This document shows positions 1 to 6,066 of a stretch of DNA of 6,467 nt, in pieces. The stretch lies in contig CALGTU010000042.1 in the NCBI GenBank assembly GCA_937901465.1, positions 1 to 6,467 on the forward strand, read 5' to 3'. Within the stretch, counting starts at the first letter, position 1. Each line of letters opens with the position of its first letter. The position numbers were made by a program, and so were the translations under genes. Origin of the DNA: an uncultured Clostridia bacterium. GTDB lineage: Bacteria; Bacillota; Clostridia; Oscillospirales; Ruminococcaceae. The notes under the pieces were generated by a model. That model saw only the letters and a program-made list of their open reading frames with translations, was not told where the DNA came from and did no database searches.

Positions 1-1019
1 TTTATCGCACATGGTCCCTGATCAAGATCAAGCATAAAATGGAAGAAATTGAAATGTTTACCGTTTTTATCATTTTCAAGAAGTCTTTCTGCAAGTTTAT
101 CATATTCAGCAAAAATGGCAGGAAGCTCTTTTTCAGTAAGAGCATATGGTGCCGTATCAGGTGCGACTACAGGTTCTACGGATATCTGATCAAACCCCTG
201 TTCATAAAGATGGAAAACATCTTCGGAAAAGTCAAGATTGTATTTTGTATATGTTCCACGAACATAATATTCTTTATCGCCTCTTGAATCAACGGTTTTG
301 CGGAATTTTTCCACTATCGTGTCATAGCATCCCGTTCCGTCGACACGATGACGCATTCTGTCGTTTACACATTTTCTTCCGTCTATCGAAAGAACAACAT
401 TCGACATTTCTTTGTTGATAAAATCTATCTTATCATCTGTGAGAAGAAGACCATTTGTGGTAACTGTAAATCGAAAGTTCTTGCCATATTCTTTTTCGCG
501 TATTCTCGCATATTCTACAATTTCTTTAACAACCTCAAAATTCATAAGAGGTTCTCCGCCAAAGAAATCGAGTTCAAGATTTTCTCTGTTTCCTGATTTT
601 TCAAGAAGGAAATCTATTGCTTTTTTTCCTGTTTCAAGCGACATAAGACTTCTTCCCATTCCGAAATCTCCTGTTTCAGCAAAGCAATATTCACATCTCA
701 AATTACAATCCTGAGAAATGAGAAGACACATTGCTTTTACCGGAGAGGCAACTGAATATTTTGCAAATCTTTCATAATCATCCTCAGAAAAAAGAATTTT
801 CTCTTTATAAAGAGTATAAAGTTCTTCGTAACAAGACACTATCTCATCAGAATTATACTTGTTTGAAAGCGAATCAATTATATTATCCGGACATTTTTCG
901 TCCATAGGAACTTTTATATAATCAAGAATTTCATAACTGAGGTCATCTACAATATGTACCCCACCGCTATGAACATCAAGAACAATATTCATATCATTAT
1001 ATTTATATTTATGTATCAT
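1..1019 (-). CDS. scfB: SCIFF maturase, radical SAM/SPASM thioether-forming enzyme (C-terminus off the window)
   Basis: The first 339 codons are present; the family is usually about 450 residues, so the C-terminal SPASM part is cut by the window edge. The start ATG follows GGAGG at 1026-1030 with a 6-base spacer. Residues 1 to about 85 match the family's N-terminal precursor-binding (RRE-like) region. The radical SAM cluster motif CxxxCxxC is C105, C109, C112 (CNLRCEYC). It is followed by GGEP at 154-157 and TTNG at 187-190, typical of the SAM-binding barrel. C337, in a Gly-Pro-Cys context, looks like the first auxiliary-cluster cysteine. Characterised relatives (CteB of Clostridium thermocellum) cut SAM reductively and join precursor cysteines to a non-alpha carbon, making a ranthipeptide. 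The substrate is almost certainly the peptide encoded just upstream at 1088-1228. The enzyme should be cytoplasmic. Confidence 0.95.
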   Translation of the reverse strand, partial: MIHKYKYNDMNIVLDVHSGGVHIVDDLSYEILDYIKVPMDEKCPDNIIDSLSNKYNSDEIVSCYEELYTLYKEKILFSEDDYERFAKYSVASPVKAMCLLISQDCNLRCEYCFAETGDFGMGRSLMSLETGKKAIDFLLEKSGNRENLELDFFGGEPLMNFEVVKEIVEYARIREKEYGKNFRFTVTTNGLLLTDDKIDFINKEMSNVVLSIDGRKCVNDRMRHRVDGTGCYDTIVEKFRKTVDSRGDKEYYVRGTYTKYNLDFSEDVFHLYEQGFDQISVEPVVAPDTAPYALTEKELPAIFAEYDKLAERLLENDKNGKHFNFFHFMLDLDQGPCAI

Positions 1020-1048
1020 ATATTTCCTCCTGAACCAAGGCAAAAAGT

Positions 1049-1070
1049 AAAGGGACATTTCTGTCCCTTT
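1049..1070 (-). terminator. Intercistronic hairpin between scfA and scfB (attenuator or processing stem)
   Basis: A perfect 9-bp stem pairs 1049-1057 with 1062-1070. Read on the minus strand the loop is GAAA, a GNRA tetraloop. The stem is followed by AC and then five T. It lies 17 bases past the scfA stop and about 30 bases before the scfB start codon. The interrupted T tract suggests partial termination or a 3' stabilising stem, which would give more precursor mRNA than maturase mRNA. The structure is seen in the sequence; the function is inferred. Confidence 0.7.
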
Positions 1071-1087
1071 TTAAGTAAAAACAATTA

Positions 1088-1228
1088 TTACTTGTTTTCG
1101 CACTTCTGATTTGCTACTGTGCAAGATGTTTTGCAAGCTGACTGGCATGAAGCCTGGCACTTTCCACATCCGCCCTTTTCAGCAGTTTTCTTAAGATTTG
1201 CAGCGTTGATTGTTTTGATGTGTTTCAT
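1088..1228 (-). CDS. scfA: SCIFF ranthipeptide precursor (six cysteines in forty-five residues)
   Basis: This 46-residue peptide begins MKHIKTINAANLKKTAEKGG and ends in a cysteine-rich core. The six cysteines are at residues 21, 24, 28, 32, 36 and 43, and the core contains the family-typical blocks SCQSACKTSC and TVANQ. The first 20 residues are the leader recognised by the maturase. The core Thr and Ser residues between cysteines are candidate thioether acceptors, by analogy with CteA. The start ATG follows GGAGG at 1237-1241 with an 8-base spacer, and two stop codons in tandem end it. It has its own strong promoter (1303-1331), and its maturase gene follows 68 bases later. SCIFF is close to universal in Clostridia; its mature structure and role are not fully settled, with quorum-sensing-like and regulatory roles proposed. 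No protease or dedicated exporter is visible in this window. Confidence 0.97.
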   Translation of the reverse strand: MKHIKTINAANLKKTAEKGGCGKCQASCQSACKTSCTVANQKCENK

Positions 1229-1256
1229 TTATAATTCCTCCATTACAATTTATTTA

Positions 1257-1281
1257 CCGAATTACAACATATGTAAAACGG
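1257..1281 (-). promoter_or_regulatory. Stem-loop in the scfA 5' leader
   Basis: On the minus strand CCGTTTTACA and TGTAATTCGG flank a five-base loop, giving 3 + 5 base pairs around a 2x2 T/T internal loop. It lies in the roughly 68-base leader, starting about 15 bases after the predicted transcription start and ending 15 bases before the GGAGG. It could stabilise the mRNA or tune translation. It matches no riboswitch class I recognise. Confidence 0.4.
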
Positions 1282-1302
1282 CACATCTAAAACCTTGAAG
1301 TT

Positions 1303-1331
1303 ATTATACCATATATTATATATGATTTCAA
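1303..1331 (-). promoter_or_regulatory. Sigma-A promoter for scfA (scfAB)
   Basis: On the minus strand the -35 is TTGAAA (1326-1331), the spacer is exactly 17 bases and the -10 is a perfect TATAAT (1303-1308). A TG one base before the -10 makes it an extended -10. Transcription should begin near 1296, giving a leader of about 68 bases. The scfA gene can therefore be transcribed independently of the upstream TIGR04086 and yajC genes, probably at a high vegetative level. Confidence 0.85.
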
Positions 1332-1349
1332 TACTTTTTAATAAAAAGT

Positions 1350-1742
1350 TTAAATTCTTATTTTTGAATTTACTCCGATAATTCCACCTATTATACTACA
1401 TATCATTATCATTGATAATTTTGAAAAAAACGCAGATGTAAATGGATTCCTAAGAAAAATCAAATTAAGTGCTATCAATATGCCAAATGATATTGCTCCG
1501 CATACACTTCCTACAAGAATACCATCTTTTCTTCGTTTTTTACCTACCAAAAAACTAAAAAAATAACTTCCTGCACATACTGATACACTTCCAAATGTAG
1601 AAATTGCCCCTTCAGAAACATCTATTCCTGTCATAACAAAAGCAAACAGCATCAGGCAAACCATTGTTGTTACAGCACCGACACCCACAGATGAAAGCCA
1701 AAGATATAGTTTACTGTTTTTAAAATTGTTGTTATAACGCAA
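1350..1742 (-). CDS. TIGR04086-family four-helix membrane protein
   Basis: This 130-residue integral membrane protein has four hydrophobic segments at about 13-38, 44-67, 74-97 and 104-125. A basic KKRRK patch at 68-72 between helices 2 and 3 predicts a cytoplasmic loop. The size, the topology and the position between yajC and the SCIFF genes match the TIGR04086 (YrzE/DUF3792-like) family. Its function is unknown. The start is TTG: an in-frame TAA lies at 1761-1763 and no ATG or GTG occurs between it and the TTG. A strong ribosome site (GGAGGGGAG, 1747-1755) precedes it. It lies 60 bases after yajC with no terminator or clear promoter between, so it is probably co-transcribed with yajC. The family assignment rests on context and topology, not on a catalytic motif. 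Confidence 0.85.
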   Translation of the reverse strand: MRYNNNFKNSKLYLWLSSVGVGAVTTMVCLMLFAFVMTGIDVSEGAISTFGSVSVCAGSYFFSFLVGKKRRKDGILVGSVCGAISFGILIALNLIFLRNPFTSAFFSKLSMIMICSIIGGIIGVNSKIRI

Positions 1743-1746
1743 AAAA

Positions 1747-1755
1747 CTCCCCTCC
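1747..1755 (-). promoter_or_regulatory. Ribosome binding site that fixes the TTG start of the TIGR04086 gene
   Basis: GGAGGGGAG on the minus strand offers two overlapping anti-Shine-Dalgarno matches, 4 and 8 bases before TTG (1740-1742). With the in-frame stop at 1761-1763 this leaves TTG as the only workable start. Confidence 0.8.
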
Positions 1756-1802
1756 TGATATTATAGAACTGCTCAATAATATCTATTCGGGGAGCATGTA
1801 TT

Positions 1803-2150
1803 TTATTCTTCTTTAGCGTCGTGTATAGTTGCGTTAGACTGGATAGCAGCAGTTTTTATTCTGATTTTACTTCTGTCTCCACCTGTTTCGATAACAACAG
1901 TATCTTCTCCCTTACGAACAACAATTCCTACGATTCCTCCGATTGTTGTTACTTCGTCGCCTATCTGAAGGTTTTTACGCATTTCCTCCTCTTCTTTTTG
2001 TTTTTTCTTCTGAGGTCTTATCATTATAAAATACATGATAGCAAAAAACGCTACACAAGGAAGTATTGTTGTAAGAAGAAAAGCTGTCATAGAAGGCTCT
2101 TCTGCTGTTGTATTAGCTGTAGCAACAATAATGTTTAAAAGTTCGTTCAT
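1803..2150 (-). CDS. yajC: Preprotein translocase subunit YajC
   Basis: YajC is a small accessory of the Sec translocon that associates with SecD and SecF in the cytoplasmic membrane. The 115-residue product has a single membrane helix at about 22-43. The family hallmark IRPQKKKQKE (44-53) follows directly, then a charged stretch and the GDEVTTIGGI segment (64-73) of the cytosolic beta domain. Length and order are typical. The chosen ATG follows GGAGG (2157-2161) with a 6-base spacer. The frame stays open upstream to an ATG at 2306, but that extension covers this gene's own promoter and leader stem-loop, so it is not coding. The acidic C-terminus (DAKEE) is unremarkable. The neighbouring TIGR04086 and SCIFF genes form a recurrent clostridial cluster; secD and secF are not in the window. 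Confidence 0.95.
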   Translation of the reverse strand: MNELLNIIVATANTTAEEPSMTAFLLTTILPCVAFFAIMYFIMIRPQKKKQKEEEEMRKNLQIGDEVTTIGGIVGIVVRKGEDTVVIETGGDRSKIRIKTAAIQSNATIHDAKEE

Positions 2151-2156
2151 TTTATT

Positions 2157-2161
2157 CCTCC
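2157..2161 (-). promoter_or_regulatory. Ribosome binding site that fixes the yajC start
   Basis: GGAGG lies 6 bases before ATG 2148-2150. No comparable site precedes the alternative upstream ATG codons in the same frame. Confidence 0.8.
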
Positions 2162-2175
2162 GGATTATATTTATT

Positions 2176-2215
2176 TTGACAACTAAATTGCCGATTTTAT
2201 AAGCAATAGTTTCAA
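2176..2215 (-). promoter_or_regulatory. 5'-terminal stem-loop of the yajC transcript
   Basis: Three blocks pair in order: TTGA with TCAA, AACTA with TAGTT, and TTGC with GCAA. This makes 13 base pairs broken by a one-base and a two-base bulge, with an 11-base loop. It begins about 4 bases after the predicted transcription start and ends 14 bases before the GGAGG. A stem at the extreme 5' end commonly protects an mRNA. I recognise no riboswitch or protein-binding leader in it. Confidence 0.4.
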
Positions 2216-2225
2216 CATAAGTTAT

Positions 2226-2254
2226 ATGATAACATATTTTCATAAGTATTTCAA
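2226..2254 (-). promoter_or_regulatory. Sigma-A promoter for yajC and the downstream TIGR04086 gene
   Basis: On the minus strand the -35 is TTGAAA (2249-2254), the spacer is 17 bases and the -10 is TATCAT (2226-2231). A TG one base upstream of the -10 gives an extended -10. Its architecture is the same as the scfA promoter. Predicted start is near 2219, leaving a leader of about 69 bases. It lies just past the strong terminator at 2298-2335, so yajC begins a new transcription unit. Confidence 0.75.
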
Positions 2255-2297
2255 GTAAATTTTCAAAATTATTGAAAACACACTGTAATATCAATTC

Positions 2298-2335
2298 AAA
2301 AGACACTTTCGATGTAGATATCGAAAGTGTCTTTT
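2298..2335 (-). terminator. Rho-independent terminator of the amidase gene
   Basis: A perfect 16-bp stem pairs 2298-2313 with 2320-2335 around a 6-base loop. On the minus strand the core is AGACACTTTCGAT and the stem ends in TTTT. It starts 5 bases past the amidase stop codon. It separates the cell-wall hydrolase unit from yajC. The stem is flanked by A/T on both sides, so it could act in either direction. Confidence 0.9.
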
Positions 2336-2340
2336 TAAAA

Positions 2341-5313
2341 TCATCTTGAAAGGTATTCTTCTATTCCGTTTGCAATAGCATTTGCAATTCCGTCCTGATG
2401 CTTCGAATTGCTCATCGCCATAGCTTCTTCGTAATTCGAAACAAATCCGATTTCAACAAGAATAGATGCAAAATCCTGTTCAAGAGTTACATAATAATAA
2501 CTCTGCTTTGCTCCTCTGTTCTTATTAGAACCATCGCTATAAACATTATTGGTAAAATACCTCGAAACTTGTTTTGAAACACTATTCGCAAGAGGATAAG
2601 AATATGGTGTGAAATACCACGCTTCCGTTCCTCTTACCGAGGAATCCGATGCCTTATTTCCGTGAAGTGAAATAAACACATCCGGATTATACTGTCTCGC
2701 GATAACAGGTCGTTGTTCTGTATCATAGAATGTCGATTCTGTTTTCAGACGATAAACCGTAGCTCCTCTTGCCTTAAGCTTGGATTCAAGCAATTTCGAA
2801 ACCGCAAGTGCTACCGATTGGTCAGTAATATGTCCTACCCCACCGGGATCTATTTTGCCGTTTGCTGTAACTCCATGTCCGGGATCTATTACAATTACAG
2901 AACCTGCGAGTGATCCACTGTTTCCGTTAAATCTGAATGTAAGATAACCATTATCATCATAATACGACGTTACTCCTCCGAAAATGCCTTTTCTTGCAAG
3001 ATTCAAAGTAAGTTTGTTTCTTGAAACATTAGTTGTTGATGCATCACTCCACGAAGCAGATGAGAACAACGATCCAGAAGGCATATCTACAGAACCATAA
3101 GCATTATTTGTATAATCAAACGTAATTGATACACTTGTAGCACTAAAGCTTGAGACTTCATAATCATCTGCATATGATACACCGCCATAAGAAATCGAAA
3201 ACGGCGTTCGTTTATTAAGCTTCAATTTCAAAATAGTATCATAACCATCCTGAGTACAAGAAACAACAGAAATATCATTCTGTCCGATAGGCGAGTTTTC
3301 AAGAACCTTAACATCTGATGCCTTGAATCTCTTTCCTGAAAGTGTAAGATAATATTTAACACCACTATAAGTTACTGTTTTCACACAATAATCAAGAGTT
3401 CCGGCAGGGAGTCTTGCCATATCAGGTGTCTTTATGCTATCTGTTGTTTTGTAATTGTAAACATTGGTATCATCATATTTTGTTTTAAGAATACTTCCAT
3501 CCGCGTTATTAGGAACTTCAGGAAGAGGAGAAACTACAATGGTTGAGCCATAAAGAGACTCGTTGAATTTAGCACCATTTTTTCCGGCATAAGTTCCGTA
3601 AACAACAACTTGTCCTAAATCCTGAGATTTTCCTATAATTCCTTTAGGAGTAGTATATGTAGCAGTAAAATAAGCATAACTTGAATTTGCTTCGCCTTCA
3701 ATACTTCCCTCGTTCTGAACAAGTTGCATACTTTTTCCATTTATTTTAGCAGTTACATAAGACCCTTTATAAGCTATTGCTCTGATAGTAATATTTGTTC
3801 CGCCTTCAACTTCCATCGCACCACTTGGTTCGACCGATTTAAGAACCGTGACTTTTCTTGTTATGTTATATGTTGTTGTTTTCCCCTTATTCTTGATTGT
3901 AAAGGTATTAAGACCAACATCAAGATCCACTTCATAGTAGAAATTTCCAGCATCATTAAGTTGTATTTCTTTGCCGTTGAAATAAACAGTAAAGTTAGGG
4001 TCAAAACTACCCATGAAAGCAACTGTCGGTTCTTCTGTTGTAAACTTTTTCGATGAAGGCGATACTATTTTAAGTTCGTTGTCAATAGTATCAAGGTTGA
4101 TTGTAGAATCATAATATTTCCCGAGAAGATCTGTACTTTCTTCAACATTCTTTACAAGATCTACATAAGATTTGAATGCGCTCCCTTTATATCCATCAAC
4201 TTTTTCTGTAATAAGAAGTTGTTTTACAACCTGATCGGGAGAGCTCCATCCCTGTTCATCTGTATATATTTTCTGATTATTATGCATTACATAAAAAGGA
4301 AGATTTTCAAGAACAGCATAATTTGCCCACCAACGAACAAGTTCTTCAAACGGAACGCTCTCATCACTTATAGCACCTTGTGCATCAAGCATAATAAAGT
4401 CAGCATATCCATATTGAACATAAGCAAGAGTATCGGCGTAGCCATCCGAAAGTGCCTCAAACTGTCCGAAAGTCTGAGACCCCTTCTCGTTTGTTGTGTA
4501 GTTAGACCATACATCAGAAATATAAATTCCTACAGGAACAGTATTGTTCGTTTTTCTTATAGCATCACTAACAAGACTAAAAACATATGCCCCATTATCC
4601 ATAAGCCAGTTTTCAAAACCTATTCCTGAACCATTCTGCATATAGTCGTTAAGGCTTGTTTTATTTTTAGATGAATAATATCCATTAAGAAGTATTCCAT
4701 CAACTCTGTTTTTGGCCGTAAAATAATGAGTCTTTATCGCGAGATAGTCTATTCTTTCCTGCAAAGATTTATTTTCAAGACTCGTAAGAACAAAATTTAT
4801 ATCAAAAACAAGATAAACAAAAAGTCCGTTTTCCTTAGCTTTTGATATTGCCATTTCAACAGGAGTAACATCTACTGTATCGTTTATATCATCAGAATAA
4901 TAAGCTTTTCCATCATAAGATGTAAAAATAATTACCGAATTCATTCCGAGTGCAGACACATTTGTCATTATTTCATCGAGTTCTGTTGAAATCTGTTCTG
5001 ATGTAGGTTCTGACTTTATAATACTTCCATCTTCTGTTTCTGTAACAATTTCTTTTGCAAAGTCAAGAGAAGGTCTCAAAGTTACAGCTTTCATATAGTC
5101 GGGAAAGGTAAACTGACTTACATATTCAGGTTCAACGAAATCATCAAGTTGTTCATCTGTATAAGTATTTTCTGTAACAGCAACAGTTTCAGGAACAGTT
5201 GTTGTTGCTTCTGTTCCTTCCGTAACAGCTGATAACGGAACTGTGTTCTGTGCAAAAAGCGCTACAAGCACAACAAACATAGCAAATATTTTTGAAATAA
5301 CACTTTTTCTCAT
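2341..5313 (-). CDS. Exported cell-wall protein: GHL10-like barrel fused to Amidase_3 (N-acetylmuramoyl-L-alanine amidase)
   Basis: This 990-residue protein should be secreted. Residues 1-29 form a signal peptide (basic start, hydrophobic core, SA-V cleavage region) with no lipobox. A Thr/Glu-rich linker follows to about 60. Residues 68 to about 400 resemble a GHL10/DUF187 TIM barrel, but the strand that usually reads DGIHxDDYFY is DGILLNGYY (205-213), so acidic residues are missing. Residues 413-490 look like a glucodextranase-B/Ig-type beta sandwich, 490-575 like a second beta domain, 575-690 like an SH3-type fold (ARLPAGTLD) and 690-800 like an AMIN-like region. Residues 803-988 are Amidase_3: H813 in DPGHG, H884 in ISLHG and catalytic E954 in VEIGFVSN. 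The expected glutamate zinc ligand appears to be D831. The amidase should cut peptide stems from peptidoglycan glycans. A perfect AAAGGAGG ribosome site precedes the ATG, 18 bases after the upstream GHL10 remnant. Confidence 0.9.
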   Translation of the reverse strand: MRKSVISKIFAMFVVLVALFAQNTVPLSAVTEGTEATTTVPETVAVTENTYTDEQLDDFVEPEYVSQFTFPDYMKAVTLRPSLDFAKEIVTETEDGSIIKSEPTSEQISTELDEIMTNVSALGMNSVIIFTSYDGKAYYSDDINDTVDVTPVEMAISKAKENGLFVYLVFDINFVLTSLENKSLQERIDYLAIKTHYFTAKNRVDGILLNGYYSSKNKTSLNDYMQNGSGIGFENWLMDNGAYVFSLVSDAIRKTNNTVPVGIYISDVWSNYTTNEKGSQTFGQFEALSDGYADTLAYVQYGYADFIMLDAQGAISDESVPFEELVRWWANYAVLENLPFYVMHNNQKIYTDEQGWSSPDQVVKQLLITEKVDGYKGSAFKSYVDLVKNVEESTDLLGKYYDSTINLDTIDNELKIVSPSSKKFTTEEPTVAFMGSFDPNFTVYFNGKEIQLNDAGNFYYEVDLDVGLNTFTIKNKGKTTTYNITRKVTVLKSVEPSGAMEVEGGTNITIRAIAYKGSYVTAKINGKSMQLVQNEGSIEGEANSSYAYFTATYTTPKGIIGKSQDLGQVVVYGTYAGKNGAKFNESLYGSTIVVSPLPEVPNNADGSILKTKYDDTNVYNYKTTDSIKTPDMARLPAGTLDYCVKTVTYSGVKYYLTLSGKRFKASDVKVLENSPIGQNDISVVSCTQDGYDTILKLKLNKRTPFSISYGGVSYADDYEVSSFSATSVSITFDYTNNAYGSVDMPSGSLFSSASWSDASTTNVSRNKLTLNLARKGIFGGVTSYYDDNGYLTFRFNGNSGSLAGSVIVIDPGHGVTANGKIDPGGVGHITDQSVALAVSKLLESKLKARGATVYRLKTESTFYDTEQRPVIARQYNPDVFISLHGNKASDSSVRGTEAWYFTPYSYPLANSVSKQVSRYFTNNVYSDGSNKNRGAKQSYYYVTLEQDFASILVEIGFVSNYEEAMAMSNSKHQDGIANAIANGIEEYLSR

Positions 5314-5320
5314 ACCTTTC

Positions 5321-5328
5321 CCTCCTTT
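5321..5328 (-). promoter_or_regulatory. Strong ribosome binding site of the amidase gene
   Basis: AAAGGAGG on the minus strand is a full anti-Shine-Dalgarno match, 7 bases before the start ATG (5311-5313). It fills the 18-base gap after the stop of the GHL10 remnant, so the gene can be translated independently even though the upstream gene is broken. Confidence 0.8.
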
Positions 5329-5331
5329 CTG

Positions 5332-6066
5332 TTATTTAAGTTGTGATTTAAGTGCTTCCAATTCAGACTGAATTTTACTTTCCTGTGCTGAAGATGGTTT
5401 GAAAAGATTTTCGTATCTAAAGAAAGCTGCTCCTCCGTAATGAGAAGGATATTGGTTTTTAAAATAAGAAATCTGTTTTGAAAGAACCTGAGGTTCGTTC
5501 GTCATTTCACCATCAGCGGCTCTATACGCTGCAAGTCCTACAACAAGTTTGACATTTTTATTTGTATGTATAGAACACCATTCGTTTAACATCTTATCAT
5601 AAGCAGCAGATTTATGGGTAAAACCCCAATATATCTGTGGAATTATGTAATCACAATACCCATTTTTTGAACACCAGGTTTTAACATCAGCACAATGATA
5701 AGCATAAAGATTGCTAATATTTCCTGCCGGACTTATACCGAATAAAATCGACGGATTCACATTCTTTACTCCACTGTAAAGTTCTTTTACCATAAGATTT
5801 ATATTGTCAGTTCTGAATTTCTTCAAATCAGAATAACCACTTGCAGAAAATGCTGATTTATCAAACGATTCAGTAAATGATGATTGATAAAAATAATCGT
5901 CTATATGAATTCCATCTACATTATATTTAGAAACGATTTCCTGAGCACCGCTCACAATAAGTTGTCTTACTTCTTTATAAGCCGGATTAAGCCAATATGT
6001 TCCATTAACATTAACGATATATGTTCCGTTTTTATTTTTTGCCCATTTTTAATTAAAATAGGCTAA
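5332..6066 (-). pseudogene. 5'-truncated GHL10 (DUF187, DigH/YngK-like) glycoside hydrolase-like gene
   Basis: The open frame encodes 244 residues from an in-frame TAA at 6067-6069 to the stop at 5332. Clear family sequence runs from about KWAKNKNG (near 6046) through WLNPAYKEVR, the conserved VDGIHIDDYFY segment (5887-5919), YIIPQIYWG and GLAAYRAADGE to the barrel end (AAFFRYENLF). The first part of the barrel and any signal peptide are missing; full relatives exceed 400 residues. The only conventional start in frame is GTG at 5953-5955. It lies inside the conserved helix before the VDGIHID strand and has no ribosome site, so translation from it would give a partial barrel. E. coli DigH, in this family, cuts peptide-free (denuded) glycan, which would pair logically with the amidase 18 bases downstream. 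Alternative: a full gene damaged by deletion or by assembly error at 6059-6164. Confidence 0.75.

Noticed and set aside
1333..1349. ACTTTTT-AAT-AAAAAGT inverted repeat right after the TIGR04086 stop as a terminator
   Set aside because: The stem has one G-C pair among A-T pairs and no following T tract on the minus strand. It is more likely AT-rich spacer upstream of the scfA promoter.
2151..2306. N-terminal extension of yajC by 52 codons to an upstream ATG
   Set aside because: The stretch holds the yajC promoter, its leader stem-loop and no ribosome site, and YajC proteins begin shortly before their membrane helix. The ATG at 2148-2150 has a proper GGAGG.
4219..4629. Plus-strand open frame of 136 codons
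   Set aside because: It is the antisense of the amidase gene, has no ribosome site and shows no domain. The same holds for the other plus-strand frames at 39-714, 1821-2138, 2713-2913, 3724-4056 and 5884-6066.
5332..5955. An intact 207-residue gene starting at GTG
   Set aside because: The GTG has no ribosome site and lies inside conserved GHL10 sequence that continues upstream in frame to about 6050. The frame is better read as a 5'-truncated gene.
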